A stretch of DNA of 64,000 nt from Paraphaeosphaeria minitans. Its lineage: Eukaryota; Ascomycota; Dothideomycetes; Pleosporales; Didymosphaeriaceae. The notes beneath the pieces were generated by a model that searched no databases, was not told the origin of the DNA, and saw only the letters and a program-made list of their open reading frames with translations. Below are positions 34,923 to 44,336 of the stretch, piece by piece (position 1 is the first letter of the stretch; the number at the start of each line of letters is the position of its first letter). Made by a program: the position numbers and the translations under genes. Location of the stretch: positions 248,001-312,000 of the forward strand of contig WJXW01000013.1 of the NCBI GenBank assembly GCA_015832175.1, in the 5' to 3' direction.

Positions 34923-35679
34923 ATGTCGTACGCCGACGTTGCTGCCAAGGGCCCCAAGCAGAGCCCAGAAGATGTACGTTCGCATCGGAAGTGCGCATCC
35001 AGGGTGAATTGAAGCTAACAGTGTCGCAGGCGTAAGTCAATTTTCATCTTCCCACAATCGTGCGTCAACTGCGCCTTGCTCGGCAGCTCGCGGGGCTCGG
35101 CCTCGCGCTCTACACCACGCCAGCCATCCTATCGCGCCCTATCTAACAGCTTCACTACAGTCGCGCCCCATCTCAACCCATCGTCGAGCGCTCCGACGAC
35201 TCCGTCTCCTCCCTCGTCGATGTTGACTCACCGCACGTCTCCTCGGTTCCTTCCGACTTCGAGCAGCAGACCGTGAAAACCGACACCCAGGCTGAGCGCA
35301 TCGAGTTCGAGCAGAAGGCCAAGGAGGCGTCCGAGGAAGCCGCCCACCAAGCGGAAGTCGCAAAGGACAAGGCCAAGGAGAAGGCTAAGAATGATGCGCA
35401 TATCGCTAAGAAGAATGCCGGCAACCCTGTTGTCTTGGGCAACGTCGTGACGGTCGGTATTTTGGGTACCGTGCTGGGTGTTGGCGCATACAGGAAGTAC
35501 GCCGCGAACCAGCTCACCTGGAAAGTTGTCGGTGCGTGGGCTGGTGTTGTCGGGCTTTTCGCCGTTGGCGACTACTACGTTTCCAAGTGAGTACACCCTC
35601 GCGTTCCCTTTGAACCCGACATGTTCGACTACTAACAGTTCCCAGCTACTTCTTCCAAAAGTACCCCCCGAAGAAGTAG
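34923..35679 (+). CDS. OM14-like mitochondrial outer membrane protein
   Basis: My model is join 34923-34973, 35030-35031, 35161-35586, 35646-35679, giving 170 residues. Exon 1 encodes MSYADVAAKGPKQSPED. The only way to link it in phase to the large exon with good signals is a 2-nt exon (GC) between CAG at 35029 and GTAAGT at 35032; it yields ED-A-RAPSQP, consistent with relatives as I recall them. The middle is charged and helical (KAKEASEEAAHQAEVAKDKA), followed by two hydrophobic stretches (VVTVGILGTVLGVGAYRKY and TWKVVGAWAGVVGLFAVGDY) and the last-exon tail YFFQKYPPKK. This fits the OM14 C-terminal family; yeast OM14 is an outer-membrane receptor for the ribosome-associated complex NAC. 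Assignment to OM14 is moderate; the splice model is inferred. Confidence 0.75.
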
Positions 35680-36935
35680 ATGGCGGCTTTGTACCTACGC
35701 CAATCCCACCCTTCCCTTCCGATAGATTCCCACGGATTTCGAACAGGAGTTCTTGACGGTGGCTTGAAGTTCCCGACGGACGGACGGACGGACGTTTTGC
35801 TTGCTTACTATTCCCATGGTACTAACATGCGAATGAATCAATACTCATCTCTCAGCCTTTTTTGGAATGCATGTTTGAACTGGACGGTGTTTGCACGCGC
35901 GAGCATGGGCGCTAGGGGTCTAGTTCTTCTGTGTATATATCGAGTCTACGCTTCCTGAATCCACGACGTTGAAACGATTTGCTATCCGATCACGATGCTT
36001 GCAATTTGACGGGACGTGTGATGCGAAACTCGGGGTACATGAAGAAGTTTTTTTTTTTTGGAGAAGACGGACTCCCACGACGCACGATGCGAAATCAACG
36101 TTTGGGTCTGCTTCTTTCCTTGGTGGCGTGTGACGAGAGAAACGAAGATGACGTGGTTCAGGCGCGTAACTATGGCACACTTTCATCGGAGCCTGGATAC
36201 GGGGTTCGATGCTTGTCGATGATCTGCTCTAGCTTCTCCTTTAACACCTCGATGCTTTCCAATAATCTTCTGCAGCAGCACCTCCTCCAGCACCTCCTCC
36301 AGCACCTCCATTCCTTATTTTTCGTCCCAACGGCTAAATCCGACGCAGTGTCCCCCATCTACACCACATCCATCCGTGTCTGATCCCGAACCCATTGTCC
36401 AACACGTTTATAACCGCCCGAAAAACGACGTGGCAACGCCAGCCATTACCCAGACACTGTGTACACTTCTGCCAGTGCAATTCACCGCGGCATTTTCCTG
36501 TCAATCTCGGGAGTCGAGCTCTGATGGCCAGACATCCATCATCATTCGGTGACCGATAGCTTCAATGGTATGTGCATCTTGTTGGCTGGGGCAGTATCGA
36601 CGAGTGTCGCTCGAAGATGCGGTGCGGTGGGTACAAGACTGTTCGTCACTGCGATGTACTCTTCATCAAGCATGGACGTGGGTTCATCGCGCGTATGGAT
36701 TGGAGAGGACATCTCCGGTGGAGGGGGGATGGTTGTGGTGTGTTGAAGCATTGCGGTGTTGAACCATGGTATTGAAACATTGGCGAGGAGAGCATGAGTG
36801 ATGGAATATGCTCCATTGAATGGAGAAATACATGTACATGTACATGCTCTCCACACAAGGGGGGATGCGTGTGTGTATGTACATCCCTTCCCACATCTCT
36901 CGTATCCCAAAAGAAAAAGTAGAAAAACTAGCAGT
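35680..36935. other. Gene-free interval with simple repeats
   Basis: It contains a GGAC run (35774-35795), a T-run near 36050, and a CAGCACCTCCTC trinucleotide-type repeat (36272-36310). Short palindromic TGTACATGTACATG lies near 36835. No gene was recognised on either strand. Confidence 0.5.
36272..36310 (+). repeat. CAGCACCTCCTC microsatellite
   Basis: Three tandem 12-nt units occur outside any recognised gene. Confidence 0.8.
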
Positions 36936-38159
36936 ATGGTAACGACGCGTGCACGTAAGTACGGCACAGACAGCCCATCCCAATCCCCATCCCCATCCCA
37001 AGCCCAAGCCCAAGCCCAAACACTCTCCTCCCGGCGCTCACGCTGGGCCCACCTCCTCCACGCCCGGCACTTCCAACCCGTCATCGCCGACGTCTTAAGC
37101 CACGAGCTGCCAAAATACACCCGCAGCACCGTCCTCCCGGCGTCCCTCGCCGCAGTCGTGCGCGAGTGCGTGTTGATCCTCGCATCCGCGCCGTCGGTGC
37201 TCCTCGCCGCGGTAGACGGCACGCTGCCGCGACGCATGGTGACAGATGCGACGCTGCAGCACGAGTATGCGGTGGTGCGCGAAAGAGCGCTCGTCCAGCC
37301 GTCGATATACGTGCACCTGCTGGTCGACGAGCACGGCGTCGCGCCCACGGCGACGCAGTACGGCGCCATCCGCGAGACGGTGCTGCAGTACGTCGGCGCG
37401 GGGAGCGAGCACCACGAACTCGCTTGGAGTATTGACAATGGAAGTCCGCCGCCACCGCCAGCGACAGCCACGGCGGCGTCCGGCTACAGGAAGTATCTGT
37501 GGACGGCGCACCGCTCGCCGCAGCACGTAGCCACGCTGCTCCGGTTCTGCGCGGGCGTCGAGCAGCGCCTCGCCCGCATCGCCCCAGCCGACGGCGCCCT
37601 CCCGCTCCGCTATGCCCCCGGCGAGTGCGGATACTCGGTCAACGCCCACGTTAGACTTGGGCAGCACCGCGCGCGCCAGTCGTCAAACTACGTGATGAAC
37701 CTCGTCGAGGATATCTGCGCGTATCTGCACCAGGTAGGTAGGTTCGCGGCCCTCTATACCATGCAGCCCTTCATCGTCTCCCTGCTCTTTCGCCCCCAAC
37801 AAGCTGCCATTGCGGAGATTTTTATTTCGGGGCTGATGCAGGTCTGGGTTGACGGTGGCGGGGGGCTGAATGCGTATCCGGCGGGCAGGAGTGTGGCTAG
37901 TGCGTGGAGGGTGGATGGGGAGCGGTGGGCGGAGCATGAGGCGTGGGTGTGGGAGAATACGGGAGTGGAGAGGAATTTGCGGGTGCAGAGGGAGAGGTTG
38001 GAGGGGGATGTGATTGGGTTGGAGGGGGTGGCGGAGGAGGTTTGGAGGGAGGCGCTGGGGAGTGGAGATGAGGACGGGGATGATTCAAGGGATGGGGATT
38101 ATGTGCCTGAGAAGTTGGTGCCGAGTTTGGAGGGGTTGGAGTTGGAGGAAGAGATATAG
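36936..38159 (+). CDS. Hypothetical protein, 407 residues
   Basis: I do not recognise a family. The single-exon frame opens at 36798, but I start at ATG 36936 (MVTTRARKYG) because the preceding 46 residues are low-quality peptide encoded by simple sequence. The N-terminus is a Ser/Pro/Gln tract encoded by a CCCATC/CCCAAG minisatellite (about 36985-37020). The middle is Ala/Leu/Val-rich and globular-looking (HARHFQPVIADVLSHELPKY, RQSSNYVMNLVEDICAYLHQ, ALYTMQPFIVSLLFRPQQAA). The C-terminus is acidic. Segments such as SNYVMNLVEDICAYLHQ and EIFISGLMQVWVDGG resemble helices of small alpha-helical folds, but no assignment is justified. A CAG/GTAGGT at 37733 looks like a donor, yet no in-phase acceptor follows, so I keep it unspliced. 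Confidence 0.65.
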   Translation: MVTTRARKYGTDSPSQSPSPSQAQAQAQTLSSRRSRWAHLLHARHFQPVIADVLSHELPKYTRSTVLPASLAAVVRECVLILASAPSVLLAAVDGTLPRRMVTDATLQHEYAVVRERALVQPSIYVHLLVDEHGVAPTATQYGAIRETVLQYVGAGSEHHELAWSIDNGSPPPPPATATAASGYRKYLWTAHRSPQHVATLLRFCAGVEQRLARIAPADGALPLRYAPGECGYSVNAHVRLGQHRARQSSNYVMNLVEDICAYLHQVGRFAALYTMQPFIVSLLFRPQQAAIAEIFISGLMQVWVDGGGGLNAYPAGRSVASAWRVDGERWAEHEAWVWENTGVERNLRVQRERLEGDVIGLEGVAEEVWREALGSGDEDGDDSRDGDYVPEKLVPSLEGLELEEEI

Positions 38160-38485
38160 GAAGTAGGAGAGGAGAGGAAGGTAAGGATTCTCGGTGTTTA
38201 TGAGCGTAAAATGCTCACCTTTGCGAGAGTTGGCATTGCTGATGTATATGTGCAACATTTCCACTGCAGCCATGCTCAACGAACCAGGCCTCAGCCCTCC
38301 TCTTGCCGCTGTTGCATTTTTTGAGTTGCCGTCTTTTTCGACTCTTGACACCGATCAACCCCGCTGGTGCATCTTCGTCGCCCAAAAGCACCCTGTGCCA
38401 ATAGTCCAGTGCGAAAATGTATGGGGGGTATATCCGAAGCGTGAAGCGTGCGGCCGCCTTGCGTGACATCGTATCTTCCTCCCAC
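38160..38485. other. Convergent 3' space
   Basis: The 3' ends of the hypothetical gene and LSM4 face each other. Nothing else was seen. Confidence 0.5.
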
Positions 38486-38997
38486 TCAGGCATTGTTACC
38501 CCCGCCTCCGCCTCCACCTCCACCCCTCCCACGACCCCGTCCTCGCCCACGCATTCCCCTTCCTCCCCTGTCTCCACGGTGTCCATCCCCCCTCGAGTGC
38601 ATCCCACCCCGTCCGCCCCTGCTTGCCTGCTCCTTCGCCTGCTGTTCCTTGACCACGTCCACAATCTCGTCCGGTACCCGCAGGTATTTTATCTGCCCCT
38701 TCGTCAGCACCATTTTCACCCAGTCTCGCATGGCGGAAACTGACCGTGCTGCCCCGCACATATATCTCCGCCAACCGCCAGAACTTGTCGCCGTCTGCAC
38801 TTGTCTGCACGACTTCTTTGAGCGTGAGGTTCATCCACGTGTCGCAGTTGATCAGCAGGCCGTTGAGGGTTTCGCCACTCTTGAGCTCGACGAGCATGGG
38901 GTGGCCAACGGCGGCTGTGAGGAGGCCGAGGGGGAGCTGTGAATCACACACGTTAGCAAGAGCGGTTTGCGCCGGGGTAGATATCGTGACGTACCAT
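38486..38997 (-). CDS. lsm4: U6 snRNA-associated Sm-like protein LSm4
   Basis: Exons 38997-38995 (only the ATG), 38936-38745 and 38692-38486 give 133 residues. The first intron (GTACGT...CACAG) follows directly on the start codon, the second (GTCAGT...GGGCAG) joins VRGST to IKYLRVP. The product starts MLPLGLLTAAVGHPMLVELK, the usual LSm4 start. Sm motif 1 contains GETLNGLLINCDTWMNLTL; Sm motif 2 is IYVRGSTIKYLRVPDEIVD. A Gly/Arg tail of GRGRGRGRGG type follows, ending GGNNA. LSm4 is part of the LSm1-7 ring in cytoplasmic mRNA decapping and the LSm2-8 ring on U6 snRNA. A start within exon 2 is unlikely because it would drop the conserved first residues. Confidence 0.95.
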
Positions 38998-39726
38998 TGT
39001 GGTGGTGCCCTCAGGGTTCTGTGAGATTGGTAAGGGAGGTCTGGGCGATCGAATTACGGGGGGGAGAGCAGGTGGTGAGAGCAAGTGCGCTCGTGGAATG
39101 GGATCGGGGATGATGATGCGGTTCGGGTGGGCTGTCGTACTTGCAGATTGCGGGAGGGAGCTCGGGCCAGCTGCTTGGCGTTCGAAACCAGTGACGCGTC
39201 GAGCAGAGGTCGTGCGGATGGAACATCAGTATGTCGACATATCACATGAATGCATGAGCTCGTAGCTCTCTAGCGCTCCACTTGAGCTTGACTCTGTTGG
39301 CAGTGCCTGGCACACGTAGGAATACGTTGTTTCAAGGCTCCGCGTGCATGAGCGCGGCCTGTATTCATCTGCCTATCTACTCTACTTCGACAGACATATA
39401 TATACTACATCACATCCCTGTGATTATTATTAGTTGAGCGTCCAAGAAAACGCACCCCTACCTTCTCGCCCGTGATGTTGCTTCTGTGAGATCGCGCTCG
39501 AGAACTAGAAAGCATGCTACAGAAATCGTACAATGCATGAGGGTGAACCGTAGAGAGCTGACAACAGCAGGTGACCTGTGAATCTGATCGCCAGTGAAAC
39601 CAACGCCTAGCCATATGTAAAGGGAATAAAACAAAGAGGAAGGAATAGACAGAGCGGTGCCGCATCCGAGTAAAGTGGGAACACCCAAGGTACCGATTGA
39701 GATAAGATGAAACACTCCAATGGCAG
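38998..39726. other. Intergenic space
   Basis: It holds the LSM4 promoter side and the 3' flank of the membrane-protein gene. A TATATATATACTAC stretch lies near 39395. No gene was recognised. Confidence 0.5.
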
Positions 39727-41739
39727 TTAGTTCTTCTGGTCAAATACCGTCTCGCTCGTCTCCGCGAAGTCTGCACTCTCCGCGATCTCGGGATAGCGCA
39801 GCGTCTCGGCGCTGGGCCGCGGACTCACGTCGATGATGCTGGAGTCCGGCGTCCAGCGCGAGCTGGAGCTCGTTGTGGAAATGGTATACGAGTAGTGTCT
39901 AAAGCCATTGGCGACAGTGTCAGAAACATCCTCGTCCTCTTCGTACGCCGGAGGTGAGCCTGAGGCGTCCGAGCGGTAGCCTGGAAGACTGTCTGCTCGA
40001 GAGAGCGGGCGGGAGGGGAGTTCTGGAATGGATGTGGGAGGGTACGTTGACGCGGTCGATAACGGGGAGTATGGGGCCTGCGGGATGGGGTGAGAGCGCG
40101 AGCAGAGGCAGTAGTCGTGCGGGTAAGTGACGACACGACCTTCCTCGGCTGAGCTGACGAGGTCATTGACCACGCCGTGCGCGGCGCGCAGCTGTCTGAT
40201 TTCTTCTTGCATGGCTTCCTCGAGCACGCCTTCTTGGTGCTGGATGAGGCTGCGTTTCTCCTCGTAATCTTCCAGGCGCTCTTGATCGCGCCAGTTTCCG
40301 CACCACCATTTTCGGATGGCATATCTTCGGGCAGCACGGCGGTATTCGCGTGCAGTGAGACGTTCTTCGCGCGCGGCGGCGCGTTCTGTGCGTGTGCGGA
40401 GGCTGCAGCAGCGGTGGCGGATAACAGTGAAGATACAACCACAGCATAAGAGGCCTAGAACGATGTCCAGGGCAATCACGAACGGCGACTCAGGTGGCGG
40501 CATGCGCGGTGCGCCATGGTGCGCGTGGGGCGGAGGCGGAGGCGGAGGCGGTGGTGGTGGTGGTGGTGGTGTTGGTGAATGGTCAGAGACGTCGTGGTGT
40601 GGCGGGCGTGGGGCGCCGTCAGACTCAATCTTGACGTTGCTCTGCTTATTGTTGCCAGGTCGCCATACCTGATGGAATTCATCGTCGTTCGGATGCCCCA
40701 TGGGTGGCGGGCGGTGGGGCTTGGGTCGGAAGCGGACGCAGAGGATCCTCCACGCACCCCGGGCTCCACTGGCGATGGTCTTCGCGACGCAGGTGATGTT
40801 GTCACACTTCCGTAGTTCTTCCTTGAAGCTGTGTGCCTCTTTCTTGACCTGGGAGTCTATGCACTTTTTCTTCTCTGCGATGGCTCTGTGGAGCCTTTCC
40901 GCTTCCGCTTCAAGAGCCCTCAATTCGCGGATGTCGTCCTCGAGCGGTGAGTGGCCTGGCGGCCCGAAAGCTTCTATGCCCTGCGTAGGAATGGCAAGGC
41001 GCAGATGCTTCGGAGGGTTGCGCCAAGACTCGGCGCGTGCACCTGAGCTGGCAATAAGGTCGGGGGTGGGTTGGAGGCGAAGAAGCTCCGGCGGAGAAGC
41101 CTGCTTGAAAGATAGGGTGAAACCAGGGTACGGCGAGCTCAATGCTTTGCCATCGATGGATTTGATGTTCACTGTCAAGACTTGGGCAGTGACATCAGTC
41201 TCTGCTCCGCCGTGAAGACATGCACTCTCCCACTCAAGATCAAGGTCGTGTTGGAGGAACCAGGCATTCTCTTCAATATCGGTCACGCCAGTGTAGGAGC
41301 CAGAACCAGATGCAAGATCACCGTTCCACTCCTGAGGGAGGTAAGCTCCGTTCAGTGTGATGTTTGAAACACCACAAGGTTGATCGTTGGTGTAAGTTTT
41401 GACACTCAGAACCTGGGGAAGAAAAGTAAGCGATGGGGTCACTTTTTGTTGCCTGAAGTGGGCCTTACGATGGACTCGTCATCATGGCTCGTGCCCAGAC
41501 ACCCAGCGCATGGAACGGTAAAGGTCGCTTGGGCATAGTCTTCCTGCGAGTCTTCGCGGTATTATTAGCTGCCTAGACGTGGCAAAAGTGGGAAGACATA
41601 ACGACATACCCAACTCCAGAAGCTCTCTTCCCTCCGGACGTGCAACCTCTGCCCGGGTACCCTCGGAAGGAAGAACAGCTGCGAGCGCTGGCAGAGCCCG
41701 GGCGCAGGCCACCAAGAGATTCTTCTTGACGAACCTCAT
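39727..41739 (-). CDS. Secretory single-pass membrane protein with polyproline run, unknown function
   Basis: Exons 41739-41610, 41551-41469 and 41412-39727 give 632 residues, all in phase. A signal peptide is likely (MRFVKKNLLVACARALPALA). The extracellular part carries several Cys (FTVPCAGCLGTSHDDESI, NDQPCGVSNITLNG) and N-glycosylation sites, with a segment KCDNITCVAKTIASGARGAW that I recall from a family widespread in ascomycetes. A run of about 14 prolines (encoded by the 40526-40572 repeat) precedes one transmembrane helix (FVIALDIVLGLLCCGCIFTV). The cytosolic part is basic then Glu-rich coiled coil (LEDYEEKRSLIQHQEGVLEE) and ends in a Ser/Pro/Tyr-rich tail with a PPAYEEDE motif resembling a PPxY arrestin/Nedd4 site. 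It may be a surface sensor; this is inference. Confidence 0.82.
40526..40572 (-). repeat. GGA/GGT trinucleotide repeat encoding polyproline
   Basis: GGC/GGA units followed by eight or so GGT units on the + strand, read as CCN codons on the minus strand, sit inside the coding region. Length polymorphism would change proline number without frameshift. Confidence 0.85.
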
Positions 41740-42680
41740 GGTTTGAAGAATGTAAGCAAAGCGAATGTGGAGAAAGGTACGACAGTTCGAGCCCGCACAC
41801 AGCAACGCAGAAGGCACGAGCAGCAGCTGTCGAGCGAGGACGGCAAAGCTGGCCTCTGGATGAGATCAGGCACCAGCCAACTCGGGGAGGGCGTGATGTT
41901 TAATGGGGGGCGCAGGCGCAGGCGCGCGAGCATCAGCACTTGAGTGGACGCGTGTCCAACCGGAAAGAGTCAGCGGCAGTGGGGCGCAGCGCATCTGCTC
42001 GTCGTTCAGCCCTGCGCGTAGGGATACAAATCGAAGACTTTGTTTGATGTGACATAAACGGACTCTGCATTTGTAGCAAAGAGAAGAAGATGGACGTTAC
42101 GCCAGACACTTTTGCATGCGTCAGGGCCATGTGGTGTGGCGCCCTCCGTAGTCTAGGTACCTGCATAGATAGATACCAGCTGTGGTTGCTCCGTTCCCGT
42201 CGGAGCATCTTCGCCCGCCTAACCAGCCATAATCTACGGCTAAAGTTTGAGTCCCCTTTCGCAAACTGATGAGTAGACTACTCCGATAGATGGTTCACTA
42301 AATCTTCAACCATCCACTCGGAAGCATGCCATCTCTCCCCCATCGAATCGTGCAATGGAACATGGACGTTTCGACGCAAGATAGTATCCAACGGCTTACG
42401 TATACAGCCTGCTCTCAGCACAGGAGAGTGTTTCAAGTCTCGCACGGATGTTGTTCTGCGTCACCAGATTCAGCATAGGTATGCTGCAAGGTGCTCTGCA
42501 AATCCAACGTGTATGCCAAGGTATCGATCCCATTTGTGAAGGAGTGCTGGAAAGCGGTGATCAACTGTTGATGTCTTCTCAGATGCTGTGTCTATTGTGT
42601 CCATACAACATAATGTACAAAATGTCGCTTGATGCGATATCTACAGGTATGCTACAGCGCTCTACCACGTCTTCTCCCCT
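41740..42680. other. Intergenic space
   Basis: 941 bp without a recognisable gene. An ORF at 42448-42852 (+) mostly overlaps the uS4m gene antisense and is not credible. Confidence 0.5.
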
Positions 42681-44054
42681 TTACCGCCTCCGCAAGTACC
42701 AGTTGAACGCCAGCTGTCCCGTTTCGATGTGGAACGGCGTCGGGACCTCCGCGAGACCCGGCCGCGCAACAGGATGCCGCAGATACACCGCCGCACACAC
42801 GTTCTGGTTGACCTCCAGGTACCGCGGTATGAACGCAAACGCAGCCATGTAGTCCCGTGGCCGCCAGGGCGTCGCATACGGCGCGGACGCATCGCGCTTG
42901 TTCCATGTGGAGATGTGGTCGTGCTCGAGCTTGAGCTTTTCAAACGCGTCGCTCAGCTTCTTCTGGTCCTCGGGGGACATCATCGGGGTAGGCTCCTCCT
43001 CGGCAGTGGGCGCCAGCTCGGCGCGACGGGCGTTCAGCGCGTCTTTGAGGAACGTGAACTGCGCGTCTAACGTGGATACCGTTTCGGGCGTGGCTTTGCC
43101 CCAGAGGCTGACGGCCTTGCGGACGGTCTGGCGGAAGGCGCGGAACTTTTGCTTGTCTTTTGCGCCGACTTCTTCGGCAAGGACGTTCTCGACGTCAAGC
43201 ATAAGGGACTGCATGTGCTCTTTAAGTTCCTTGGGTGTGGGCTCGGCACGGGTAGCAACGGTGGTGGTTTTCTCCTTGGGATTGTGAGCTGGCACTGGGT
43301 TCTCTTCGCGGGCTTTGGCGCGCTCGGCGGCTTTTTCCTTAACGATCTTGCGGGCGGTCGAGGAGCGCTCTTTTCGGGCGCCGGTGGCGAACATCACGGA
43401 GGAGGGCTCAACTTGGAACATGTCGCCGGGGTTGAGCATATATCCGGGGTATGGCATCTGCGGTTGTTTTAGCTTTTATCATCGCGTGCCCCATTTCGAG
43501 CACATAGACGACAGATAAGGTGTCGTACCTTCTTTCCATTGACCCTGACCAGCCCATGGACGACGAATTGTCTAGCCTGGCGCACACTGCTCGCGAACAG
43601 TGCCCTGAAGATGGCTGTGTCCAATCGTCGCTCGATGGGGTAGTATGCCATCTGCATGTACGGCGTCTGCATTGGCTGTCGCTCCTTTTCGCTCGAATCC
43701 GCACCAGCACCTCTTCCAGCAGCCTGTTCCGAACCATCGTATCTAGCCAAATATCTGTGATCCATTGGCACCACGGCGGGTAGGTTTCTCCTGAACAGGC
43801 GCTTCCACTTCTTCTCCCGGATCTGCTCGCCGTGGTACGCACGCGTATCCGACTTGGCCGTCCATTTCTGCTGGAAGTATGTCTTCGTTCCAGTGTTCGG
43901 GGCCCTCAATTGTGATATGCTGTATAGCGACCAGCGTGACCAGTCCTGCCTGACTTTCTATTGCCATGTCAGTGCTGCCCAGGCATGGATCCATCTAAAT
44001 TCCATTTGGACTGACCAGCTTCTTCAGCGAATGGAATCTCGGCTTCTTCCTCAT
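42681..44054 (-). CDS. nam9: Mitochondrial small-subunit ribosomal protein uS4m (NAM9)
   Basis: Exons 44054-44016, 43945-43529 and 43457-42681 give 410 residues. The first exon encodes [13 protein letters not shown], the conserved NAM9 start; its donor is GTCAGT. Exon 2 carries [19 protein letters not shown] and the S4 RNA-binding domain [20 protein letters not shown]...GLVRVNGKK (about residues 118-152), completed after the intron by [18 protein letters not shown]. The long middle ([16 protein letters not shown] and following) is a charged insertion typical of fungal NAM9. The C-terminus [18 protein letters not shown] matches the family end. It binds 15S rRNA in assembly of the mitoribosomal small subunit. 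It is divergent from the La gene. Confidence 0.94.
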
Positions 44055-44336
44055 GGTGGGTGGCGGTAAATGGGTGGACAATTGGGAGAGTCGAGGGCGG
44101 ATGTTCGCCCTTCAACCTTACCGACAGGGACGCGCTGAACTGCCGCACGGACCATGCTAAAACTTCGTAAAGCGCAAGAGCTACCCCCGCTAGCGTTGCG
44201 CAAAAGTCAATTTGCTCCCCACCACTCACCTGAACCTAAGATCTACCCGCACTTTTCTCGAATATCTTTGCGCGCATACTCACAAGGTTGCCCAGTCACA
44301 TTCCAATCATACATCTACAGCTGCACCGCAGCGAAC
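44055..44336. promoter_or_regulatory. Shared 282-bp divergent promoter, uS4m / La
   Basis: Start codons on opposite strands are 282 bp apart, so both promoters overlap or are shared. No named element was identified. Confidence 0.5.

Noticed and set aside
36542..37471. 309-codon minus-strand frame over the hypothetical gene at 36936
   Set aside because: It is Arg/Ser/Thr-rich antisense peptide with no domains; the + strand frame is longer and better composed, although that gene is itself unassigned.
37734..37803. Possible 70-nt intron in the hypothetical gene (CAG/GTAGGT...CAAG)
   Set aside because: Removing it shifts the frame, while the unspliced reading continues into plausible protein.
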